Below, piece by piece: positions 58,917 through 64,000 of a stretch of DNA of 64,000 nt. The notes below the pieces were generated by a model, which saw only the letters and a program-made list of their open reading frames with translations, did not search any database and was not told the DNA's origin. Location of the stretch: positions 310,001 to 374,000 of the forward strand of contig NC_041683.1 of NCBI RefSeq assembly GCF_900005765.1, in the 5' to 3' direction. The DNA is from Plasmodium relictum (taxonomy: Eukaryota > Apicomplexa > Aconoidasida > Haemosporida > Plasmodiidae). Within the stretch, counting starts at the first letter, position 1, and each line of letters opens with the position of its first letter. A program made the position numbers and the translations under genes.

Positions 58917-60818
58917 ATGAGTGAATATATATTTGGCTCTTTTCTAAATAGCTTAGATAATATAAGATACAATGTATTAAATGTATTAAATGATATTAAA
59001 ATTGACGATAATTATATAAGGAATATTAGGTCAAATATAAAAACAAAAATGGATATATTAATTGATAAATGCTTACCACCTAAAATAATAGAAGATAAAC
59101 GATTTATTGTAATAATTGAAAAAAAAAAGAATTATGATAATTTTCGTTGTCCCATATGTATGTTAATATTATATAAGCCAGTGAAAACAGAATGTTCTCA
59201 TATATTTTGTAGGGAATGTATAGAAAAGGTTTTAAAGAAATTTGATTATTGTCCTATGTGTAGAAATAAAATAAAAAATGATGATTTAGAAAATGTAAGT
59301 ATAAATTCATTAGGAAATGAATATGAAAATATAAAAATAAGATGCCCAAACTGTAGAAATATTACAACTGTAAAAGATTATGAATATCATTTAATAAATG
59401 AATTCTTAGGAAATAATAACAATAATAATGAAGATAAATTAAACTTGCATAGAAAAAATTTACAAGAAGTTTGCAATTTGTCTGATAAAAATTTGGATTT
59501 TTTTTTTAATAAAAAGTTAAAAATAGAAGAAATGAATGAATTAATACTATTTCTAAGTAAAAATAAGTTAGATAACACTATACGAAGTTTTAATCTTTTA
59601 TATGTAGAAAAAAAGAAAAGTGAATATTTGTTTAAAAATAGTCAAATAGAAGAAATAATCTGTGAAATATTTCTTATTGTGAAAGTTAAAAAAAAGAAAA
59701 GAAAAGAAGAAATTGCTTATAAATTGAAGAGTTTATATAACGATAAGAAATTATCAAAAAATTATATGAAAAGGGATCATTTATTTAGTTATAATAACAA
59801 TAATGAAGAAGAAAAAAAAATTTCATATGTAGATAATGATATTTGTAAGAGAAGGTCTTATAGTTTTGAAAATTATGAATTATATCAAGAAGAGATGATA
59901 AAAAAAAATAAGGAAAATAAATATATGTTTGTTATGTTTGAATATAACTCAGAAAATTTATTTTTTACCTTATTTAACAATTTTCCAAATATAAAAAATC
60001 TACGTAAGATAAAATTAGTAACCTATAAAAAATTAAAAAATGAATCAAAGAATAATTATAAAGTAAATGAGTTAATTGAATTTCTTTCTAAATTAAAAAT
60101 TCAAAAAAATTCAAAAACATATCATAAATATTTTTATAGTTCTCTTCATTTATTTCATGAAGTTATCTTCTCTTATATAAAAAATGGATATTTTTTAAAA
60201 AAAAAAGAATACCATTTTAAAAATAATTACATTAGAGATTATGAATTAATGTTTTTATTTTTCTATTTGAAATATGAATATAAAATCCCTAATAATATAG
60301 AATACCACTTGTTATATTCTGAAGAATTCATAACAAAAATTTTAAAAGATCAATCTTGTGATCAGACTGTTTTTATAAGTAATATTTATACATATAAAAT
60401 GTGTGATAATAATAACGATGGAAACAAAGAAAGTAAAAGTTCACATTTAAATAAAAATAAAAATGATTTAAATATTCGTTTTATAGTGAAAATTCAAAAT
60501 GGAAAATTAAAAAGTAAATTAAATGAAAAAGAAAAATCGGAAAAGAGTTCCATTTTAAATAATATAGAAAATTATCAGGATATAAATGATATTTGTTTTT
60601 TTATTTTTTCGTATTCTTCACATGGTTTTCAATGGGATATAAAAAAATCAATAAATTTCTTAATTAAGAAAAAAATAGTATATAAATCAGTAAAAGTATT
60701 CTTCGATATAGATAAATTAATACTTTTTTTTTTTCATATAAGAAATAAAAAATACAATTCAATTTTTTGGAATTCTACACACTTTTTACAATATATGTTA
60801 AATTTTTGTTGTAATTAA
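58917..60818 (+). CDS. RING-finger protein, putative E3 ubiquitin ligase
   Basis: Single exon, 633 residues. The C3HC4 RING is complete: C78, C81, C93, H95, C98, C101, C112 and C115 (FRCPICMLIL ... CSHIFCRECIEKVL ... YCPMCRNKI). A second, half-finger motif RCPNCRN follows at 142-148, with a His at about 159, as in TRAF-type or RING-plus-zinc proteins. The RING recruits E2 enzymes for ubiquitin transfer; the substrate is unknown. The remaining 470 residues are Lys/Asn/Tyr-rich with no recognised domain, apart from a C-terminal stretch FFIFSYSSHGFQWDIKK. There is no membrane segment. It lies tail to tail with L15. Confidence 0.85.
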   Translation: MSEYIFGSFLNSLDNIRYNVLNVLNDIKIDDNYIRNIRSNIKTKMDILIDKCLPPKIIEDKRFIVIIEKKKNYDNFRCPICMLILYKPVKTECSHIFCRECIEKVLKKFDYCPMCRNKIKNDDLENVSINSLGNEYENIKIRCPNCRNITTVKDYEYHLINEFLGNNNNNNEDKLNLHRKNLQEVCNLSDKNLDFFFNKKLKIEEMNELILFLSKNKLDNTIRSFNLLYVEKKKSEYLFKNSQIEEIICEIFLIVKVKKKKRKEEIAYKLKSLYNDKKLSKNYMKRDHLFSYNNNNEEEKKISYVDNDICKRRSYSFENYELYQEEMIKKNKENKYMFVMFEYNSENLFFTLFNNFPNIKNLRKIKLVTYKKLKNESKNNYKVNELIEFLSKLKIQKNSKTYHKYFYSSLHLFHEVIFSYIKNGYFLKKKEYHFKNNYIRDYELMFLFFYLKYEYKIPNNIEYHLLYSEEFITKILKDQSCDQTVFISNIYTYKMCDNNNDGNKESKSSHLNKNKNDLNIRFIVKIQNGKLKSKLNEKEKSEKSSILNNIENYQDINDICFFIFSYSSHGFQWDIKKSINFLIKKKIVYKSVKVFFDIDKLILFFFHIRNKKYNSIFWNSTHFLQYMLNFCCN

Positions 60819-62079
60819 TAATTGTTAAAAAAAAAAAAAAATTGATATTTTTAACGTAAAAAATATGATTTTATTTTTGTACATACACGTATAGTTTAAA
60901 TGATAATCACTTATATAGGTATTTTTCCATATAATTTTTTTTTCTTTTATTTTATTTATATAAGAAATAAAAAAAAAAATTTGTAATTTGTAATTTTTCT
61001 AAGTGTTTTTGATGTTTTTTATGTTATGTTTTTTTTTTTTTTATTCTTATTTTTTTTTTTATATATTATTTAAGGGATAAAAATTTATTTGTTTGTTCTA
61101 TGATTTATGTAAAAGCTATACTTTTTAAAAATTTGTTTTTTGATAAAAAAAAATTTTCGTATGCATTAAATCTATGATTTGTAGATTATTCGGTTACAAC
61201 ATTAAGATATTTGATGCTTTTGTTTGATATTATAATAAGATATATGATAATTATATAAAGACTTAAACTTTTGCATTTAAAATTATAATTAATTTTTTTT
61301 TTTTTTTTTTACAATTATATTTAATAATCTTTAAATAAACTATTTTAATAAAATTTAGCATAAGATTTTTTTTAAAATTTTTTCATATTTATTTATATAT
61401 ACTTAGAGTTAATATGTTATTTCTCTATACTATTTAAATAGTTTTTATAATATAAATTTTATTTAAAACTTTTATATATTAAATTCCTAATTATAAAAAA
61501 ATATATTTATTTGAATATTTCCCCTGATTTTTTATTAGATTTTTGATAATTTTGAATACCTAAACTTATCTTCTACTTTATATTAACTGCCTATCAATTA
61601 TTCGAAAACTCTGAAAGCCAATTTTTAACTCTAAATAAAATTATCCCCCATGTATTTTTTTTTCTTTTTAATTTTAAGGATAGGATTTATTATATAACTT
61701 AAATATATAAAATGTAGAAGCAAATACATAGTTTTTTTCTAGACTCATTTTAGTATTTATAAAGATATATGAAATTAACTCGTTCAAAAGCTAATAAAAA
61801 TTAATATCTAAGCAGTATTTTAATTATTGTAAAAAAAAAAAAAAAATAATAGAGAAATTAAAATTAAAAGCTTCTATATTTTTGAAACAAACATATATAA
61901 AAAGAAATAATATATTTATTATTAAATGATATATGTTCATCAATAATTTTATTTTTGAAAAATGTTTCATATATGTTATTAAAAAATAGAAATTTTCTTT
62001 TTTTTTTTAATTTTATTAAAAATTGAATTCTAAAATATATAAGTAAGCATTACTTTTTTTTTTTTACCTTAATAAATAA

Positions 62080-62150
<71 letters not shown>

Positions 62151-62180
62151 CAAATAAAATTTAAGTACAATTATTTTTTC
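60819..62180. other. Intergenic between convergent RING gene and RPL15
   Basis: 1.36 kb, unusually long for a pair of 3' ends. Low complexity with T runs (61028-61060, 61291-61312) and the (AT)n tract near 62084. No coding-like stretch is found. Confidence 0.5.
62084..62147. repeat. (AT)n microsatellite, about 32 units
   Basis: Continuous AT dinucleotides over about 64 bases, ending 34 bases from the RPL15 stop codon, so inside or just past its 3' UTR. The word TGTGCAAATAAA follows at once. Confidence 0.95.
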
Positions 62181-62987
62181 TTATCTGCATTTTTTTAATT
62201 TAATTAATTGTCTTCTTTTCCAATTAGCTCTAATAGATGGTCTACTTTTAGCTGCTAAATGTCCCTTAACTCTTAAACCTCTGTATTTTTTACCAGCTGA
62301 AGTTAATCCTCTTAATTCTCTATGTTTGTGTACTGGGTTACATATCCAGTTAACTTTTGGATTATTACGTATAGCATTATGCATAGGGTCAACTAATATT
62401 ACTTCGTAATATTTATAAACAGCATCTTGACCAACCCAATAACTATTTAAAACTCGTAAGTTTCCACATATACTCTTTCCTACTTTACCTTCGGCAACAC
62501 TTCTTAAATTTCTTGCTGATTTTTGTTTATGAACACCTTGATGTTTAGGTTTACCATGCACAATACCTTTTCTAACTCTCTTTTTTCTATCCCCTCTTCT
62601 TACTCTAACTCTATAAATAACAAAGCCTTGAATTGCTTTGTATCCTAATCTTCTTGCTTTGTCAGGTCTACTTGGTTTTGAAACTCTATGAACAACTGGA
62701 AGTTGCCTATAAAAATTTAAATATTTAAGGAAAACGTTATAGGCAGAATCAATATACATTTAAAAATTGAAAAAAAAAAAAAAAACTAATAGATGTTTTG
62801 AATTCAATTTATAAATATCTATATAACTTCAAAATAAAATTGTAAAAAAAAAAAATTATAAAATTTAAAAAAAAATTCAAATTTTTCACTTTTACCTATA
62901 TTCCCATGTTCTTATTCTTAATAAAAAATGCATAGCATCTGACTGTTTTTTTTTCCATATTTCTTGAATATATTTATATGCTCCCAT
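62181..62987 (-). CDS. RPL15: 60S ribosomal protein L15 (eL15)
   Basis: Two exons, 62896..62987 and 62181..62706, join in phase 2 for 205 residues, the normal length. The start is [20 protein letters not shown] in exon 1, and the junction restores [14 protein letters not shown]. The rest matches eL15 throughout: [44 protein letters not shown] and a basic C-terminus [13 protein letters not shown]. It is a core protein of the large subunit. The intron (62707..62895) reads open for 17 codons upstream of exon 2, giving a false ATG at 62759. Confidence 0.98.
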
Positions 62988-64000
62988 TTTTTATATTAAA
63001 TTAAAAAAAAAAAACCTTAAAATATTTATATAAAATTTACTGAAAAAAAATAAAAAAAGAAAACTATATATAAATATATAATTTTTTTTTATTTAAGTTT
63101 AAAAATTATTTTATCTTTTTTTTTTAGTCTGGTTTGAATATTTCTTTTAATTTTTTTTTTCTTTTTACATTTGTATACAAATATATATATTCTTTTGTTT
63201 CGTTTTTTTTCTTAACATAAGCATAAGGATATGCCAAAAAAAAAAAATTTTTTATCAATTTTATATATAAAATAAAAAAAAAAAAAATATATGTAAATAT
63301 ATATGTATATTTAAAAACGAATTTAAAAAATTATTTTTATTTTATTTTTTTTTATATTTTTGTTGCACTTTATGAATTTGTTTTTGTAAAAATATAGGGT
63401 ATTCAAATGACTAAAAGAGAATTATTTTCTTTTTTAAATAGTTCTTTTTTAAATTTTTTTTTTTTTTTTCTTTTTTTTAAGAATAATAATACTACATTTT
63501 AAAAAATTCATAGTATAATTTCTTTTGTTATATTTAAAGAGTAGTAAAATTGGGGATACCTTTTTTTTTTTTATTATAGCCTCTCATCTCACTAATTAAA
63601 ATTATTTTTTTGTTAAGTAATTTTTTCATAAAATAAAAAATATTCTTTTATTATTTTTGTTGAAAATTGAAATCATTGAAATTGTTTTTTTAAAAAAAAA
63701 GCTTATTAAAAAAATTGTTATTTAAAAAATTGCTTTTTAATAATGAAAACTAAAAAAAGCAATAGTTCAACATATTATAGAGTAAAATAACAAAATACAT
63801 GATACATTTGCGATAAATACATTTAAAAACTTAAAAATAAAGGAAAACTAATATAAAATTAATAAGTAACTTTTATATTATAGAAAAAAAAAGGAAAAAA
63901 AAAAAAAAATTAAAGAACGTATATAAGTAGTGTATAGCTAATTAAAATTTTTATTTTATTACATCGTGTAACTTCACAGGAAATATTTATAGGATTATGA
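62988..64000. other. RPL15 promoter and right-edge intergenic DNA
   Basis: 1 kb of AT-rich sequence with T runs (63450-63468) and A runs (63235-63247, 63887-63909). It holds the L15 promoter. No gene start or exon could be supported up to the window edge. Confidence 0.5.

Overview
The window is nuclear DNA of a malaria parasite (Plasmodium). It is extremely A+T-rich, with short AT-rich introns (GT..AG, many ending in long T runs before AG). It carries apicomplexan-only genes: the armadillo-repeats-only rhoptry protein ARO, the acylated PH-domain protein APH and an alveolin. Gene content and order match, from memory, the middle of P. falciparum chromosome 4 (SMC3 ... APH ... ARO, GET3 ... CRK3 ... 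GAK ... RPL15). The species cannot be fixed from sequence alone; an avian Plasmodium or another very AT-rich species would fit. No tRNA, rRNA, CRISPR array, transposon or virus-like element was seen.

Layout. 1-254 holds the first two exons of cohesin SMC3, running off the left edge. 906-5521 is a four-exon, probably apicoplast-targeted PPR-like protein. 5522-16894 is an 11.4 kb gene-free block. Its core (about 9180-11840) has almost no G or C and carries roughly 80-bp tandem repeats: this is the candidate centromere. To its right lie a calmodulin/myosin-light-chain-like protein (16895-17713), a small EMC6-like membrane protein (20433-20949), an unrecognised basic protein (22133-23549), a two-RRM RNA-binding protein in eight exons (23787-25656), APH (26634-27455), a NOG1-like organellar GTPase (28243-30030), an alveolin-like protein (30863-31903), ARO in eleven exons (33809-35775), GET3 (36204-37334), a BMT5-like methyltransferase (38058-39086) and a divergent clamp-loader-like protein with BRCT and AAA+ regions (39351-43769).

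The last third holds a decayed gene (44592-46150, minus), the CDK-like kinase CRK3 spliced to a long Arg/Glu/Lys-rich tail (47376-51952), coatomer zeta (52585-53211), the cap-binding subunit NCBP2 (54221-55168), a GTP:AMP phosphotransferase-type adenylate kinase (55619-56287), a Tic22-like apicoplast import protein (57193-58422), a RING-finger protein (58917-60818) and ribosomal protein L15 (62181-62987).

Three functional groups stand out. APH, the alveolin and ARO, within 9 kb, serve the invasion apparatus (microneme surface, inner membrane complex, rhoptry surface). The PPR-like, NOG1-like and Tic22-like proteins all begin with signal-plus-transit leaders and probably serve the apicoplast. 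CRK3, the RRM protein, NCBP2 and L15 serve gene expression. The most unusual items are the centromere repeat architecture, the unitary pseudogene, the second RFC1-like protein with a degraded Walker A, a GET3 without its CxxC pair, and two GC-richer hairpins between the alveolin and ARO.
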